A stretch of 64,000 nucleotides of DNA from Chloroflexota bacterium (GTDB lineage: Bacteria; Chloroflexota; Anaerolineae; Anaerolineales; Villigracilaceae): assembly GCA_029782225.1 (NCBI GenBank), contig JAKOVF010000370.1, positions 30,190-94,189 of the forward strand, read 5' to 3'. The notes beneath the pieces were generated by a model that was not told the origin of the DNA, searched no databases, and worked only from the letters and a program-made list of their open reading frames with translations. The position numbers were made by a program, and so were the translations under genes. Shown here piece by piece: positions 17,375 to 29,298 of the stretch; the first letter of the stretch is position 1; every line of letters begins with the position of its first letter.

Positions 17375-18124
17375 CTAACGGATACTCCAATCCCAGTGAC
17401 GGTATTCCAGTTCATGACCTTCAATGGCGAGTGCACCTGCGTATCCATCGCTTGCGTCGAGAGCGTGCAGTGTCCAGCGAGCCGCCTCATGCGGATTCGG
17501 ATAGGTTGAGCGAAGAACAGCCGGTTCATTCGGAGTCAGGGAGACATCGAAACTATCCAGTGGCAGTGAGAGCCCCAGTCCGTGTGCTTTGATATAGGCC
17601 TCCTTGCGCGTCCAGCAATTGAAAAAAGCAACTATGCGATGCTCCGGGGGCAAGGACATCAACTCGGAGACCTCGCACTCCGAGAAATAGCGGTGGGCCA
17701 TGCGCTCCCATTCCGTATTCTCCCGCATTCGTTCAATATCGATGCCAACTCTACCTCCACGCGCGACGGCGATCAATGCATAGTCCCCCGAATGCGAGAG
17801 GTTGAATTCCATTCCTTCACCCGAAATCAAGGCCGGTTTTCCATATTTCCCCCGGGAAAAACTCAACTGATGAGGCTCACAGCAAAGGTAACGGGCGAGT
17901 ATGCCTCGTAAAGCTCCATGAGCCACGATATATCGATTTTTATCTCCTGCGAAATGGAAACGAGCCGCACGTTGAGATTCATCTACTGAAAGGGATGACG
18001 CTAACAGTTTAACGGAATCAACCGGAAGGTCCAGAGAGACGCGCCAAACGTCTACTTGATGAGACTGCAATGTCACGTCATCCGGGGGCGATGACCAGAT
18101 GGCAAAAACATCATCCTTTTGCAT
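17375..18124 (-). CDS. 4'-phosphopantetheinyl transferase, Sfp type
   Basis: This 249-residue protein carries the Sfp signature: D129 and E131 in VGIDIER, then WTRKEAYIK with W171, K174 and E175. It transfers phosphopantetheine from CoA to the serine of carrier domains. It is the last gene of the biosynthetic operon, and its start overlaps the thioesterase gene by 14 bp. Its presence next to a megasynthase with three carrier domains makes the operon self-sufficient for activation. Confidence 0.93.
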   Translation of the reverse strand: MQKDDVFAIWSSPPDDVTLQSHQVDVWRVSLDLPVDSVKLLASSLSVDESQRAARFHFAGDKNRYIVAHGALRGILARYLCCEPHQLSFSRGKYGKPALISGEGMEFNLSHSGDYALIAVARGGRVGIDIERMRENTEWERMAHRYFSECEVSELMSLPPEHRIVAFFNCWTRKEAYIKAHGLGLSLPLDSFDVSLTPNEPAVLRSTYPNPHEAARWTLHALDASDGYAGALAIEGHELEYRHWDWSIR

Positions 18125-18872
18125 GGGAAAGAGGTTCCATCTCAGACGTGATGGAATCGATGATTAATTCTCGGGCGGTCTGGATGAAGAAATGATCCCC
18201 GGGAAAGTATTGTGAGCGAAAGCGAGAGGCTGTATGCGAAGCCCAACCTTTTAGACGTTGTGGATCTACGCGCCAGTCATCGAGGCCGCCAAGTGCAACG
18301 ATTGGACAGTCAAGCGGAGGTTGATCGGGGTTGTAGCGATAAGTTTCAATGGCTTCAAAGTCGGCGCGCAGCGTGGGCAGGAACAACTGTATGATTTCGG
18401 GTTGTCCGAGCAGCTCAGAGGGGATCCCGTTGAGGCGCCGTAAAGCGCTGATGAATTCTGAATCGCGCAGGGTGTGAATGGCCCGATGTGGATCGCGAAG
18501 ATGCGGCGCGCCACAGGCGGACACAAAGAGAACGTGCGGCTGAGGTAGATTTCTCTGGCGCAGCTGCCGCGTCAGCTCAAAGGCCGCCATTGCACCCAGG
18601 CTATGTCCGAAGAAAGCGAAAGGTCTATCGAGCAGCGGTTGGATTGCATGGCTGAGTCTTTCAACGAGAACGGTCAGGCTTCTGATGGGGGTTTCCTGAT
18701 GGCGTGACCCTCTTCCGGGATAGTGAGCAATGAACCCCTCGATACTGGGAGGAAGTTTTCCCAGCCATCTGCCAAATACCGATGGACCACCGCCGGCATA
18801 AGGAAAGAAGAAAAGCCGGGTTTCGGCCTCCGGATTGAGATGCGGGCAGACATACCAGGGATTTGTATTCAC
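18111..18872 (-). CDS. Type II thioesterase
   Basis: This 253-residue alpha/beta hydrolase is of the GrsT/RifR type. The N-terminal FFFPYAGGGPSVF motif is characteristic. The triad is S91 in FFGHSLGAM, D198 in GGLDDWRVD and H227 in FPGDHFF. Such enzymes remove wrong or stalled acyl groups from carrier domains of PKS/NRPS systems. It overlaps the methyltransferase gene by 4 bp and the phosphopantetheinyl transferase gene by 14 bp. Since the megasynthase ends in a reductase, this stand-alone enzyme is expected to edit rather than release product. Confidence 0.93.
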   Translation of the reverse strand: MNTNPWYVCPHLNPEAETRLFFFPYAGGGPSVFGRWLGKLPPSIEGFIAHYPGRGSRHQETPIRSLTVLVERLSHAIQPLLDRPFAFFGHSLGAMAAFELTRQLRQRNLPQPHVLFVSACGAPHLRDPHRAIHTLRDSEFISALRRLNGIPSELLGQPEIIQLFLPTLRADFEAIETYRYNPDQPPLDCPIVALGGLDDWRVDPQRLKGWASHTASRFRSQYFPGDHFFIQTARELIIDSITSEMEPLSHAKG

Positions 18873-19672
18873 TCAGTTTGCGTCACGGAATGGGTGAAGC
18901 CCAGCCGATAAGTGATCGATTCCCAGACCTGCTGGGCGATGATTTTCGCTATGATCGCTGGAGCAAGGAGGGGTGAGTGGGGTGATTGGTTTTCAATCCC
19001 GGCAGGGAACATGTCCCGCAATTCTGAGAATATGCCGGCGTCGCGCGTACCCAGGATCATCTCGCAGGATGTGGGCAGCCCCATCCATTTCATGCCACGA
19101 CTCTCTGCGAGGCGCAAACAAGGAACGATCCCTGTCATCCAAAAGTCGTGCCAGACAAAGATTGTATGCTCATCCGTATAGGGCAGGATACCTTCGAAAT
19201 CGCGCATAACCTGAGGATGCCGATGATCTCCATCGATGAAAACAAGGTCATGACAATCGGTCTCCACTGCCCGGGCGGTGTCCTCCGGCGAGCGGCCTTT
19301 TTTGTTCCTGAGCAGATTCAATTGAAGCGTGTCTGCCAGGCGACGGGCTACAGCCGCACAATCCCGACCTCTTCCCTCGACCTCGCTATCGAGCGTGACC
19401 ACGCTTTGCCCGCCGTGCTGGCTCATCACGTCGGCGATATAGCAGGATGAAAACCCAAAGGCATTTCCCACAATGAAAGTATGCGCCGGGCGGAAGCGCT
19501 CGATCAATCTTCCGAATACAGCACATTCGTCCTCGCCTATGCTGACAGGCAACAGCGTGCCTGCCAGCACGCGATGCGGTCCTCCAGGATTGATCAGGCC
19601 CCGTGGCCAGACAAGAGAAGTTCTGGCAACTTTATCTAATGCAGTGACAACGCGCTGTAAACTGTCGGTCAT
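18869..19672 (-). CDS. Class I SAM-dependent methyltransferase-like tailoring enzyme
   Basis: This 267-residue protein has a Rossmann-type SAM site. The first glycine-rich motif reads FIVGNAFGFSS (residues 67-76), the acidic end of strand 2 is VVTLDSE, and VFIDGDHRHP (from residue 144) matches the metal/SAM loop of the CmcI/Methyltransf_24 group. It overlaps both the megasynthase and the thioesterase genes by 4 bp, so it almost certainly acts in the same pathway. O-methylation of an enol or hydroxyl of the product is a reasonable inference. The motif-1 Gly pattern is not perfect, so a hydrolase- or hydroxylase-like role without methyl transfer cannot be excluded. Confidence 0.78.
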   Translation of the reverse strand: MTDSLQRVVTALDKVARTSLVWPRGLINPGGPHRVLAGTLLPVSIGEDECAVFGRLIERFRPAHTFIVGNAFGFSSCYIADVMSQHGGQSVVTLDSEVEGRGRDCAAVARRLADTLQLNLLRNKKGRSPEDTARAVETDCHDLVFIDGDHRHPQVMRDFEGILPYTDEHTIFVWHDFWMTGIVPCLRLAESRGMKWMGLPTSCEMILGTRDAGIFSELRDMFPAGIENQSPHSPLLAPAIIAKIIAQQVWESITYRLGFTHSVTQTE

Positions 19673-22600
19673 TGATGCGGCTCCTCTGTTGCAGTGGTTA
19701 GAAGTCCGGCTTTTACAAAATACTTTATATAGGTTTCAACCAGAGCAGTATCCACCGAAGGCCATTCAATGGGCGAACCCTCCAGTCCGGCCAGTGTATT
19801 GGTGAGATCGAGGCGGGGCAGACTCAGCGGATCGGTCCCAACCCGATTGATGAGCGGCAGGAAGGCATGGAACGCCTCCTGCGGATGTTCCTTCGCAAGG
19901 TTGTAGTAATCTGCTTTCCATTCTGCGAAGGGAATTTTCCGGATGGGCAGGCCCATCGCCGAGACCATCTCGAAGACTTCCACAAAGTTGGATTGTTGCC
20001 GGCTCGAAAGATGGAAGGTCTTGCCGAAAGAGCCGGGCTGGCTGGATAGGTAGATGATTGCGTCACTGACAAAATCAACGGGCACGATGCCGCCCATGAT
20101 CTCGACATCAGGCACACTTCCCATTTTGAAGATCGCGCGCACGAGACTGTAGGTCATGTCGTTGGTATTGAGAACGCCGTTCACGCGGTCTCCAAGGATG
20201 TTGTCCGGGCGGAAAATGGTAACAGGCACCCCGCGTTCGGCCGCGGCGCGCATCATCCCCTCCGCCACCCATTTGCTCTGTCCATAGCCGCCGAATGGAA
20301 CGCCGACCTCCTCCAGGTTTGCATCTTCATAGCAAAGGCTGCGCTCACGTAAGTCCCCTTTGATGAAAACGGAGAGCGATGAAACAAAGTGTACCGGCTT
20401 CAGTTTTTTCGTGCTCGCCAGGCGCAGTACTTCATGCGTGCTTTCCACATTGACGGCTCTGAGCGCGTGGTAGGGATAGACAAAGTTGACCATCGCGCCG
20501 TTGTGATAAATGACGTCAAGCCGGGTGGCGAGGGCTTCAAATTGCTCATCAGAAAGATCAAAGCAGGGATGATCCAGGTTGCCCGGAATCACTCGAATCC
20601 GCCTCGCGAAGGATTCGTCCCACAATTGATAGTAGTCGAGGTTCTTCTTTATTCTCTGCAAACCATCCTGTTCATCTTTCGCTCGCACCAGGCAATGGAC
20701 AGTTGCATTCGTTTTCTCAAGCAGGCCTTTGAGCAAATACGCGCCCAGAAAACCCGTTGCACCGGTGAGCAGTACATGTTTTGGATCGGGCACATGCTCA
20801 TATCTAAAGCCATTCGCCCTGATATGATGATCAAGCGCGACTTCCCTCTTCAGTTCATCCAGAGCAATCGGGCCAAAGAATGACTCTTCCGCTGCCGGCG
20901 AAGCCTGGGCTTCGACAATGGCCTCTGCAAGGCCCGCGACAGTGGGTTCCTCGAAGAGACGCACGAGGGGCAGCCTCACATGAAAGTGTTCCTGTAATTG
21001 GAAGATCAAGCGCGTGGCAATCAGAGAATTGCCTCCAAGGTCAAAGAAATTGTCGTGGATGCCGACCTGCTCCAGACCCAGCACTTCGGCGCATATCGTG
21101 GCAATGGTCTCTTCATCCGGCGTGCGTGGAGCGACATACTCCGCGCGTTGAGCAAGCCGATCGATCATCGGTAATCCTTTACGATCTACCTTGCCGTTCG
21201 GAGTCATTGGCAAACATTCCAGACTCACAAATGCGGATGGAATCATGTAGTCGGGAAGTGACTGACGGAGAAATGCGCGCAATTGATTGGCATCCGCTTC
21301 TTTCTGGCCGTCAGCTGGCACCACGTAAGCGACCAACCTCGCGTCTGACGATTTTTCTGTGCGTGCCACGACGACAGCCTGCCGCACAGACGGATGCTCC
21401 GCTAAGGCAGCTTCGACCTCGCCCGTCTCAATCCGATAGCCGCGTACTTTCACCTGCTGGTCACTGCGACCGAGGAACTCGATGTTCCCATCGGCGCGGT
21501 AACGGGCCAGATCACCAGTTTTGTAAATGACCTTGTTTGAGTCAAATGGACTGACGACGAATCGTTCGGCGGTTAATTCAGGGCGGCTCAGATAGCCAAG
21601 AGCAAGGCCGTGTCCTCCTATATAAAGGTCACCAGTCACGCCCAGAGGAACGGACTGCAAATTGGAATCCAAAATATGGATCTGTGTATTCGCAATGGGA
21701 TAACCAATTGGCACAGTGCTTCCGCTGGAAGCGCCCGGAGATGACTTCTCCACACAATGGAGCGTTGACCACACCGTGGTCTCCGTTGGGCCGTAGAGAT
21801 TCCAAAGTTCACTGCCGCGTTCGAGTAACTGATCGGCGAGGTCGTTGGGTAAGGCTTCGCCGCCGCAGAGGATTTTCAGGTCAGTTTTCCCTTGCCAGCC
21901 AGCATCGACCAGCATCCGCCAGGTGGCGGGCGTGGCCTGCATTTCGGTGGCAGCACAACGCTCCATCTCTTTCATCAACAGGTTTGCATCCAAAGCAGTT
22001 TCTCGATCTGCGATGACGACCTTCGCGCCGCTGATTAGGGGGAGGTACAGCTCCAGCCCCGCAATATCAAACGAGAGTGTCGTAACGGCAAGCATCGTAT
22101 CGGCGGAATTCATCCCCGGTTCTTTCTGCATGGAGCAAAGGAAATTAACCAGCGCACGATGCGGAATCATCACACCCTTGGGCCTGCCGGTTGAGCCGCT
22201 GGTGTACAACACGTAGGCCAGATCGTTCGCTGTCGCTTTTCTGCCGGAGCCATTCCTCGATGCGGATGGACCTGGATGTTCGGGTTGATCGAGCAGCAGG
22301 ATGTTTCCCGGATACTCGGGAAATAAATCACGGAGCGAGGATTGTGTTACCAGCACAGGCGCGGACGAATCAGCCAGCATGAAAGCCAGGCGCTCACGTG
22401 GGAACATCGGGTCAAGCGGCAGGTAAGCGCCGCCGGCCTTGTGGATGCCCAGCAGTGCAGCCAGCATGTGCGGAGAGCGTTCCACACAAAGACCGACGAG
22501 AGTATTTGGTCCCACACCAAGCTTCTCCAGTTGGATGGCTATCGTGTCGGCATATTCATTTAATTCGTGGTATGTCCATTGCTGGTCGTGAAAAACCACC

Positions 22601-25600
22601 GCAATGGAGTCGGGTGTCCGCGCTGCTTGCTGTTCAATGAGCTGATGCAGGCAGAGATCGCGCGGATATTCTGCCTCGGTAGCGTTCAACCGCTGAAACA
22701 GAATCCGCTCAGGCTCCGAAAGAAGCGGGAGGGCAGAGATGGGGAGATCCGGCGAAGATACAATTCCCTCCAGCAGAATCTGGAAATGTTGAGCGAGTCG
22801 ATTGATCGTTGATCCATCGAAAAGATCGGGATTATAGATGAAGGCCGCAGACAGGCCGTCGCCGGTCTCGGCCATCATCAGCGTTAGGTCGAATTGCGAT
22901 GGCTGGCGCAGCAGACTCATCGATTCGAGGATCAACTCATCCATTTTGATACGCGCCCCGGGTATTCCAAGCGCCACCAAGTTCAGGTCACGGACGTTCT
23001 CAACGTGTGCCTTTTCGAAGATAAATGTGGTTTCAAACAGCGGCGGTCGGCTTGCATCGCGGTGAGCAATGCCCAGGCGTTCGGCCAACAACGCTGGCGG
23101 GAAGTCCTGATGATCGAGCGCATCCAAAACCGTTTGGCGCACCTGTTCGAGCAAGCGATGGAAACTGATGTCATTCGAGAAATCGGCGCGCATTGCTACG
23201 GGATTGACGAAATACCCGATTAGCCCGGCCAAATCAGGGTGAGTCCTTCCGGCCATGGCCGAGCCAACGAGAATATCGGATTGACCGGTATATCGATGCA
23301 AAAGTGTTTGGAACGCGGCAAGCAGAGTCGCGTAAAGCGTTGCACCGTTTGCCGAGGCCAGCTCCTTGAGTCTGTATGCGAGCTCCGGCTGGATGTGGAG
23401 ATGCTGCGTCTCGCCCCGATAGGTTTGGATCGGTTTGCGAGGCCGATCGATAGGAAGATTCAATACGGGACGTTCGCCAGCCAGCTGCTTGCGCCAATAT
23501 TCCCAGTGACGTTCGCCCTCAGGGCCGGCCAGTATCTCGTTTCGCCAGTGCGCAAAGTCCGTGTATGTGTTGCGCAAGGTTGGCAGACTAGCAGGCACTC
23601 CGTTCTTTTCTGCGGCATAAAGGGCCATGATTTCGGAGGCCAGTAAGGTCATGGACCAAAAATCGGTGATGATGTGATGGACTGCCACCAGGGCAATCGT
23701 TTCTTTTGCAGAGCGGCGTAACAGAACAACGCGGAATGGTGATTCATGTTCGAGATCGAAGGAACGGAAGGCATAATCCTCAAGATGAGACTGGAGAGTC
23801 TCCTCCGTCCACGCGGCGGCATCCTCTTCTACCAGCCGCAGAGCCATCTGCTCATGTACCTTCTGCATCGGTAGACCGTCCACTACGTGGAAGGTTGTTC
23901 GCAAAACCGCGTGCCTCGCCATGAAGGCCCTGAAAGCGCGACGTAAAGCCGCGTGGTCCAGGCCACCGAGAAGTCGAACCGCCCCGGAAACATTGAAGGA
24001 GACTCCTGATGGCATCAGCTGATCAAGGAACCACATTGCCTGTTGATTTTGAGTGAGGGGATGAAAGCCTTCCTCGTTTGATGAGACAGATGGAATCACT
24101 GTTGACGCCACCGATTCGCCGGGATGTTCGATAAGATGAATGACAAGCCCGGAGATGGTTGGCCCTTGCAGCAAACTGGAAATGGGCAGTTGGACTCCCA
24201 GTCTGGATTCCATGGAGTTTTTCAACTCCATCGCCATGAGTGAATCAAGTCCCAGGGTATCCAGTGGTTGATCCAGGCGCAGTCGTGCGGGGTCCATGCC
24301 AAGAATGCGGGCGGCCTGGCTTCTAAGAAAATCTGCCAGGCTCTCTTCGCTCTTCGCCGGCTCTGTCTTCAATAGCGTTGTGGTGTCAAAGCCGGTGACC
24401 GGGACGAGCAATGACTGTGGAGTTTTATGATTCCCGCGATCCATTTCGCTCTCGACAGAGATGGGCGAGTGTGAGATTGATTTGGCCAGTGCGAGGGAAG
24501 CGCTTCGATCAGCAGGACGTGTCGTCGCTTTGCTGGATGGTTCCAGCCAATAACGCTGGCGTTCAAACGGATAATTCGGCAAAGATACCTTTTCACGTGC
24601 GTATCCCTGGTCAAATCCTTTCCAATCAATCTCCGTGCCTTGAACGTAGAGTTTCGCTAGGCTATCTAATATGGTTTGCCATTCGTCCTGTCCCTTGCGC
24701 AAGGACGGCAGCCACGCGGCTTTGGAATCTGTCAGACAGGCGCGTCCCATGCCTAACAACACGGGGCTGGGACCCATTTCTATGAACGCATCGATGCCCA
24801 GTTTTTCAAGAGAATGAATCCCCTCAGCAAATTTGACCTCCGCGCGAAGATGATTCCGCCAGTAAACAGCATCGGGGATTTGATCGGGTCCGAGAATACC
24901 GCCGGTCAGGTTTGATGCCAGAGAAATGCGAGGAAAACCGAAGTTGATTTGTCGCGCCGCGGATTCAAATTCATCCAGAATTGAATCCATCAGGGGCGAG
25001 TGGAAGGCGTGGGAAACCGTCAGCGGCTTGGACGAAATCCCGCGTCTGCTCAGTTCATCCAAAATAGCCTGCAGCGCGGACTTTTCGCCGGAGAGGACGG
25101 TGTTTTCCGGGCCATTTTCTGCAGCGATGGAGACTTGGGCCTGGTATGGCTTCAGGACATCTGCAATGTGGGAAGTATCGGTGAAGACCACAGCCATCAT
25201 GCCGTTCTGAGGCAGCGCGCCCATCAGACGCGCCCGTTCCGTGATCAATCGCAGCCCATCTTCGGGGCTGAAAACGCCTGCAATACACGCAGCCACATAC
25301 TCTCCAACGCTGTGACCCATGACCGCATACGGCTCAATACCCCACGAACGCCACATCTCGGCCAGGGCATATTCGAACGCAAAAAGAGCCGGTTGAGTGT
25401 AAGTCGTTTCGTGAATCAAATCGCTACGGTTGAAATCTTTGGAAGGAAAGAGGATATCCAGTAAAGGGCGATCCAAAACATCTTCCAAAATTTGCGCACA
25501 CCGATCCAACGCGGAGCGGAAGACCGGCTGTGTTTCGTATAGTTGACGTCCCATACCAGGATACTGCGAGCCCTGGCCGGTGAAAAGGAAGGCTGTCTTC

Positions 25601-28600
25601 GGTTGGGTGCCTGGCCTCGCAAATCCAACGGAGAGAGCAGGATTGCTTGTATCTGCAATAAAAGCTTTCAAGCCATTTGTCAGTTCATCTGAAGAGCTGG
25701 CTTGAATTGCCAGACGATGCTCAAAATGCGAGCGACCTGTGTTGGCGCTGTAGGCGACATTCGCAAGTTCAAGCTTTGAGCTCTCGAGCAAATTGCTTGT
25801 CCGCCCCGCCAGCTCTCGGAGTGCAGATTCTGACTTCGCTGACAGCGCAAGGACGTGACGCGGACGTTCAAGGTCGGCAGATGATGCAGTTGGGACCGTG
25901 ACTGGCGGAGGATCGGAAAGAATCAGATGGGCGTTGGTTCCCCCAAAGCCGAAGGAACTGACGCCTGCAAAGCGGGGCTGCTCCTGACGTTTCCACGGCC
26001 GCAAATATGTCCCGATCTCCAGCCGAGAGTTTTCCAATGCAAGGTAGGGGTTGATTTCTTTTAAGTGAAGATGCGGGGGAATCGCTTCATGCTGCAAAGC
26101 CAACACAGATTTGATCAGCCCGGCGATCCCCGCAGCAGACTCAAGATGACCAATGTTTGTTTTTACTGAACCAATCAGGACTCTGCCATTTGATTCGCCA
26201 TCAAGCACAGCTCGGAGCGACGCGATTTCGATGGGGTCGCCCAGCGGCGTGCCTGTCCCATGCGCCTCCACATAACCAATCTGCTGTGGCGAAACCTGGG
26301 CGTCTGCCAGTGCCCGTCGAATGACATCTTGTTGTGCCAGCCCATTGGGTGCCGTGAGACCATTGCTCCGCCCATCCTGATTTACGGCGGACCCGCGGAT
26401 CAAAGCCAGGATATTGTCGCCATCCCGCCGCGCATCTGATAGACGCTTCAGCACGACCACGCCGCAACCTTCACCGCGCACATATCCATCTGCCTTCGCG
26501 TCGAATGTTTTACAGTGACCATCGGGAGAGAGCATCCGCGCCTGAGAGAATGTGATGGTCAGCTCCGGCGTCAGGATGAGATTCACGCCTCCCACCAAGG
26601 CGACGTCTGATTCGCCAGTTCGCAGGCTTTGACAGGCGAGATGTGTTGCCACCAACGATGAAGAGCAGGCTGTATCCACGGCCATGCTCGGGCCGCGCAA
26701 ATCGAGAAAATACGATAAGCGATTCGCCGCGATGCTGTGCGCGCTGCCAGTTCCTGCGTACGCGTCGATTTGTTCGGGGTCATCAAATTGCAGGCGCGAG
26801 TAATCGTAACTGCTGATGCCCACGAAGACGCCGGCGCGCGTCCCTGCCAGCGAGTGAGGTGGGATCAAGGCATTTTCCAACGCTTCCCAGGTCACTTCCA
26901 AAAGGAGGCGTTGCTGCGGGTCCATGCGTGTAGCTTCGCGCGGGGAAATGCCAAAGAACCCCGGATCGAACAGGTCCACGCCATCGAGGAATCCGCCCCA
27001 ACGCGAAGTGACCTTGCCGGGCGTTGCAGCATCCGACGCGTACAATTCATCCACATTCCAGCGGTCCGGCGGGACCTCGGTGATCGCGTCCACTCCCTTT
27101 CTCAGAAGTTCCCAGAAGGCTTGAGGATTTGGAGCCTTTGGGAAACGGCAGCTGAGGCCAATGATCGCAATGGGCTCTTTCGCAGATCGGGAGAAAGATT
27201 GCGTTGACTCAGGCAGCGCGTCTGGTTTCCTGGTTGGTTGAGCGTCCTTTGCCAGATAGTTCGCCAGCAGTTCAATCGTGGGGTAATCCCACGCAATGGT
27301 AGGGGAGAGCTTGCGGCTCAAGAAGACTTCCAGATCTCCTGTAAGGCTGACAGCCTGAACAGAGCCTAAGCCGTAATACGTGAAGGGTTGGCGTGGATCG
27401 ATTGATGATGCATCCATTCCCAGCGTGGATGCGATGCGAGCGACGAGCCAAGATTGAATCGCTTCTGCCCTCACTCCTGACCCATGGCCCGACCCCCGAA
27501 GAGCGGGGGCAGGCGGGAGAGGGGAACGACTCACTTCCTCCCTCGGGGGAAGGATTTGGGATGCCGGCTTTGCCTTCCACTCGCCAACAACCTCAAGCGT
27601 ATTTTCCAGGAATCCACTCTTGCAGGCGCGGCGTTGAATCTTTCCGCTGGAAGTCTTCGGAATGCTCATGGGTTTTACCAGGACGATGGCAAATACCTGC
27701 AGGTCATGCTTTTCGGCTACCGCCTGACGAATCGCGGAGGCCACTTCATGTACGTCAGGCTGCCGGCTCTGGCGCGTCACCTCTTGAACGATGACCAGTT
27801 GTTCCTTCCCTGCCTCTGTGACAGAAAAAGCCGCTCCTCCCCCGGGCTGCAAAGTCACATGGGCCGACTCGACCGTTAATTCAATATCCTGAGGATAATG
27901 ATTGCTTCCATTGATAATGATCAAATCCTTCAGGCGGCCGGTAACATAAAGCCCTCCATCACGCAGGAAGCCCAGATCCCCTGTGCGCAAGAAAGGACCT
28001 TCGCCGGTACCGGCTACATAAGCCTGAAAGGTCTTTTGTGTCTCATCCGCTAATCCCCAATAGCCTTGAGCAACACTGGGGCCAGAAACCCATATCTCGC
28101 CGACCTGATCGGAGTCGCATTTCTCCAGAGTTGAGGGATGGACAATCACGATCTTCTGGTCAATCACGGCCTGACCGCAATTCACCAGGGTCATGGAACT
28201 CTCATCATTCGGCGAAGCAAGCAGGACGAGGTCCTGCTCGAGAGATTTCCGGTCGATCGTCAATGTACGAGGCTCTGATGGGCCATCCCCTCCAGAAACG
28301 ATCAACGTGCCCTCTGCCATGCCAAAGCACGGGTAGAAAGCTGACTTTCGAAAGCCGGCCCTTTCAAAGGTCCGCGCGAAGCGTTCCAATGTCTCCGGGC
28401 GGATCGGTTCGGCCCCGCAAAAAGCCAGGGACCATGAACTCAGATCGAGCGAGTCAATTTGTTGGGGCGTGAGCTTATCCACGCACAGGTCATAGCCAAA
28501 GTTTGGCGCGCCGCTGATGGTCGCTTTATAGCGGCTCATCGCTTCGAGCCAGCGGAACGGGCGCTGCAGGAACGACACAGGGGACATGATCGTGGTATGT

Positions 28601-29298
28601 GCGCCGAGGTAAACCGGTTCGAGCAGGCCGCCGATCAAGCCCATGTCGTGGTAACTTGGCAGCCAGAATACCCCCACGGCGTTTGAATCGATCTGGAACC
28701 CGCGCCGAATCGCTTCCAGATTGTGCAAAAGGTTGCGATGACTCAGCATCACTCCTTTGGGTTGGCTGGTCGAACCGGATGTGTACTGCAGGAAAGCCAG
28801 AGTCTCCGATGAGATTTGGGGAGGATGCCAATCCGCTTCGATCCCCGCTGGAAGCTGCTCCGTGTTTAGCCAGTGCAGCGCCCCAAGCTCGGGCGCGTGT
28901 TCAAAGCGCTGCTCGATGTTTTGAAGAATTGCAGATGTGGTCAATGCGAAGGATGATTTTGAGTCCGCAACCATGGATTGGATGCGCGGCGCCGGGCGAT
29001 TCAGGCGCGGGGGATAGGCAGGGACTGCCGTCACACCGGCATAAAGACAGCCGAAGAAAGCTGCAATGTAATCAAGCCCGGGAGGATACAAAAGAAGGGC
29101 ACGCTCACCGCTGGCCCCCAGACTCTGGAGCCATGCTCCAATCGCGCGCGCACGCTCGTCCAATTCAGCAAAGGTAAGGGTGATGGTCTCGGATTCACTA
29201 TCCTGTAAGTATCTATAAATCAAATGACTGGCGTCTTGATCTGTTCTCCACCTGAGCAAGTCCACGAGCGTATCCGGTAAAGATGATGAATTGATCAT
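19669..29298 (-). CDS. Hybrid PKS-NRPS megasynthase FAAL-ACP-KS-AT-ACP-C-A-PCP-reductase
   Basis: This is one 3209-residue protein. Its domains, with the residues that show them, are as follows. A fatty-acyl-AMP ligase covers about 1-575 ([12 protein letters not shown]). ACP1 carries S646 (YGLGS). KS covers 708-1130 (C878 in DTACSSS, H1013, H1051). AT covers about 1236-1540 (S1330 in GHSVGEY, HAFH at 1430-1433, the malonyl-type signature). ACP2 carries S1686 (GLDSL). C covers about 1745-2190 (HHIITDFWS at 1874). A covers 2215-2710 ([12 protein letters not shown]). PCP carries S2758 (GGNSL). A terminal thioester reductase covers 2838-3195 (GATGFLG at 2846, Y3005 and K3009). There is no KR, DH or ER. 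Reading the ten A-domain pocket residues by alignment to GrsA gives D2411 I2412 L2415 Q2454 L2477 G2479 L2501 V2509 W2510 K2703, a glycine-type code. The predicted product is a 3-oxoacyl-glycinal or the corresponding alcohol, or a cyclised form. Confidence 0.96.
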   Translation of the reverse strand: MINSSSLPDTLVDLLRWRTDQDASHLIYRYLQDSESETITLTFAELDERARAIGAWLQSLGASGERALLLYPPGLDYIAAFFGCLYAGVTAVPAYPPRLNRPAPRIQSMVADSKSSFALTTSAILQNIEQRFEHAPELGALHWLNTEQLPAGIEADWHPPQISSETLAFLQYTSGSTSQPKGVMLSHRNLLHNLEAIRRGFQIDSNAVGVFWLPSYHDMGLIGGLLEPVYLGAHTTIMSPVSFLQRPFRWLEAMSRYKATISGAPNFGYDLCVDKLTPQQIDSLDLSSWSLAFCGAEPIRPETLERFARTFERAGFRKSAFYPCFGMAEGTLIVSGGDGPSEPRTLTIDRKSLEQDLVLLASPNDESSMTLVNCGQAVIDQKIVIVHPSTLEKCDSDQVGEIWVSGPSVAQGYWGLADETQKTFQAYVAGTGEGPFLRTGDLGFLRDGGLYVTGRLKDLIIINGSNHYPQDIELTVESAHVTLQPGGGAAFSVTEAGKEQLVIVQEVTRQSRQPDVHEVASAIRQAVAEKHDLQVFAIVLVKPMSIPKTSSGKIQRRACKSGFLENTLEVVGEWKAKPASQILPPREEVSRSPLPPAPALRGSGHGSGVRAEAIQSWLVARIASTLGMDASSIDPRQPFTYYGLGSVQAVSLTGDLEVFLSRKLSPTIAWDYPTIELLANYLAKDAQPTRKPDALPESTQSFSRSAKEPIAIIGLSCRFPKAPNPQAFWELLRKGVDAITEVPPDRWNVDELYASDAATPGKVTSRWGGFLDGVDLFDPGFFGISPREATRMDPQQRLLLEVTWEALENALIPPHSLAGTRAGVFVGISSYDYSRLQFDDPEQIDAYAGTGSAHSIAANRLSYFLDLRGPSMAVDTACSSSLVATHLACQSLRTGESDVALVGGVNLILTPELTITFSQARMLSPDGHCKTFDAKADGYVRGEGCGVVVLKRLSDARRDGDNILALIRGSAVNQDGRSNGLTAPNGLAQQDVIRRALADAQVSPQQIGYVEAHGTGTPLGDPIEIASLRAVLDGESNGRVLIGSVKTNIGHLESAAGIAGLIKSVLALQHEAIPPHLHLKEINPYLALENSRLEIGTYLRPWKRQEQPRFAGVSSFGFGGTNAHLILSDPPPVTVPTASSADLERPRHVLALSAKSESALRELAGRTSNLLESSKLELANVAYSANTGRSHFEHRLAIQASSSDELTNGLKAFIADTSNPALSVGFARPGTQPKTAFLFTGQGSQYPGMGRQLYETQPVFRSALDRCAQILEDVLDRPLLDILFPSKDFNRSDLIHETTYTQPALFAFEYALAEMWRSWGIEPYAVMGHSVGEYVAACIAGVFSPEDGLRLITERARLMGALPQNGMMAVVFTDTSHIADVLKPYQAQVSIAAENGPENTVLSGEKSALQAILDELSRRGISSKPLTVSHAFHSPLMDSILDEFESAARQINFGFPRISLASNLTGGILGPDQIPDAVYWRNHLRAEVKFAEGIHSLEKLGIDAFIEMGPSPVLLGMGRACLTDSKAAWLPSLRKGQDEWQTILDSLAKLYVQGTEIDWKGFDQGYAREKVSLPNYPFERQRYWLEPSSKATTRPADRSASLALAKSISHSPISVESEMDRGNHKTPQSLLVPVTGFDTTTLLKTEPAKSEESLADFLRSQAARILGMDPARLRLDQPLDTLGLDSLMAMELKNSMESRLGVQLPISSLLQGPTISGLVIHLIEHPGESVASTVIPSVSSNEEGFHPLTQNQQAMWFLDQLMPSGVSFNVSGAVRLLGGLDHAALRRAFRAFMARHAVLRTTFHVVDGLPMQKVHEQMALRLVEEDAAAWTEETLQSHLEDYAFRSFDLEHESPFRVVLLRRSAKETIALVAVHHIITDFWSMTLLASEIMALYAAEKNGVPASLPTLRNTYTDFAHWRNEILAGPEGERHWEYWRKQLAGERPVLNLPIDRPRKPIQTYRGETQHLHIQPELAYRLKELASANGATLYATLLAAFQTLLHRYTGQSDILVGSAMAGRTHPDLAGLIGYFVNPVAMRADFSNDISFHRLLEQVRQTVLDALDHQDFPPALLAERLGIAHRDASRPPLFETTFIFEKAHVENVRDLNLVALGIPGARIKMDELILESMSLLRQPSQFDLTLMMAETGDGLSAAFIYNPDLFDGSTINRLAQHFQILLEGIVSSPDLPISALPLLSEPERILFQRLNATEAEYPRDLCLHQLIEQQAARTPDSIAVVFHDQQWTYHELNEYADTIAIQLEKLGVGPNTLVGLCVERSPHMLAALLGIHKAGGAYLPLDPMFPRERLAFMLADSSAPVLVTQSSLRDLFPEYPGNILLLDQPEHPGPSASRNGSGRKATANDLAYVLYTSGSTGRPKGVMIPHRALVNFLCSMQKEPGMNSADTMLAVTTLSFDIAGLELYLPLISGAKVVIADRETALDANLLMKEMERCAATEMQATPATWRMLVDAGWQGKTDLKILCGGEALPNDLADQLLERGSELWNLYGPTETTVWSTLHCVEKSSPGASSGSTVPIGYPIANTQIHILDSNLQSVPLGVTGDLYIGGHGLALGYLSRPELTAERFVVSPFDSNKVIYKTGDLARYRADGNIEFLGRSDQQVKVRGYRIETGEVEAALAEHPSVRQAVVVARTEKSSDARLVAYVVPADGQKEADANQLRAFLRQSLPDYMIPSAFVSLECLPMTPNGKVDRKGLPMIDRLAQRAEYVAPRTPDEETIATICAEVLGLEQVGIHDNFFDLGGNSLIATRLIFQLQEHFHVRLPLVRLFEEPTVAGLAEAIVEAQASPAAEESFFGPIALDELKREVALDHHIRANGFRYEHVPDPKHVLLTGATGFLGAYLLKGLLEKTNATVHCLVRAKDEQDGLQRIKKNLDYYQLWDESFARRIRVIPGNLDHPCFDLSDEQFEALATRLDVIYHNGAMVNFVYPYHALRAVNVESTHEVLRLASTKKLKPVHFVSSLSVFIKGDLRERSLCYEDANLEEVGVPFGGYGQSKWVAEGMMRAAAERGVPVTIFRPDNILGDRVNGVLNTNDMTYSLVRAIFKMGSVPDVEIMGGIVPVDFVSDAIIYLSSQPGSFGKTFHLSSRQQSNFVEVFEMVSAMGLPIRKIPFAEWKADYYNLAKEHPQEAFHAFLPLINRVGTDPLSLPRLDLTNTLAGLEGSPIEWPSVDTALVETYIKYFVKAGLLTTATEEPHQ
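27464..27563. repeat. Palindromic intergenic-type repeat inside the FAAL-ACP1 linker
   Basis: Within the megasynthase coding region the DNA contains TGCCCTCACTCCTGAC, GGGCAGGCGGGAGAGGGG and CCCTCGGGGGAAGGATTTGG, in the order and spacing of a widespread dispersed intergenic element. It encodes residues 579-612, a Pro/Gly/Ser/Arg-rich linker with no domain signature, between the acyl-AMP ligase and the first carrier domain. The reading frame is kept. Confidence 0.65.

Noticed and set aside
20389..29208. Many open frames of 60-216 codons opposite the megasynthase
   Set aside because: They mirror the codon pattern of the large gene on the other strand and have no own motifs or ribosome sites.
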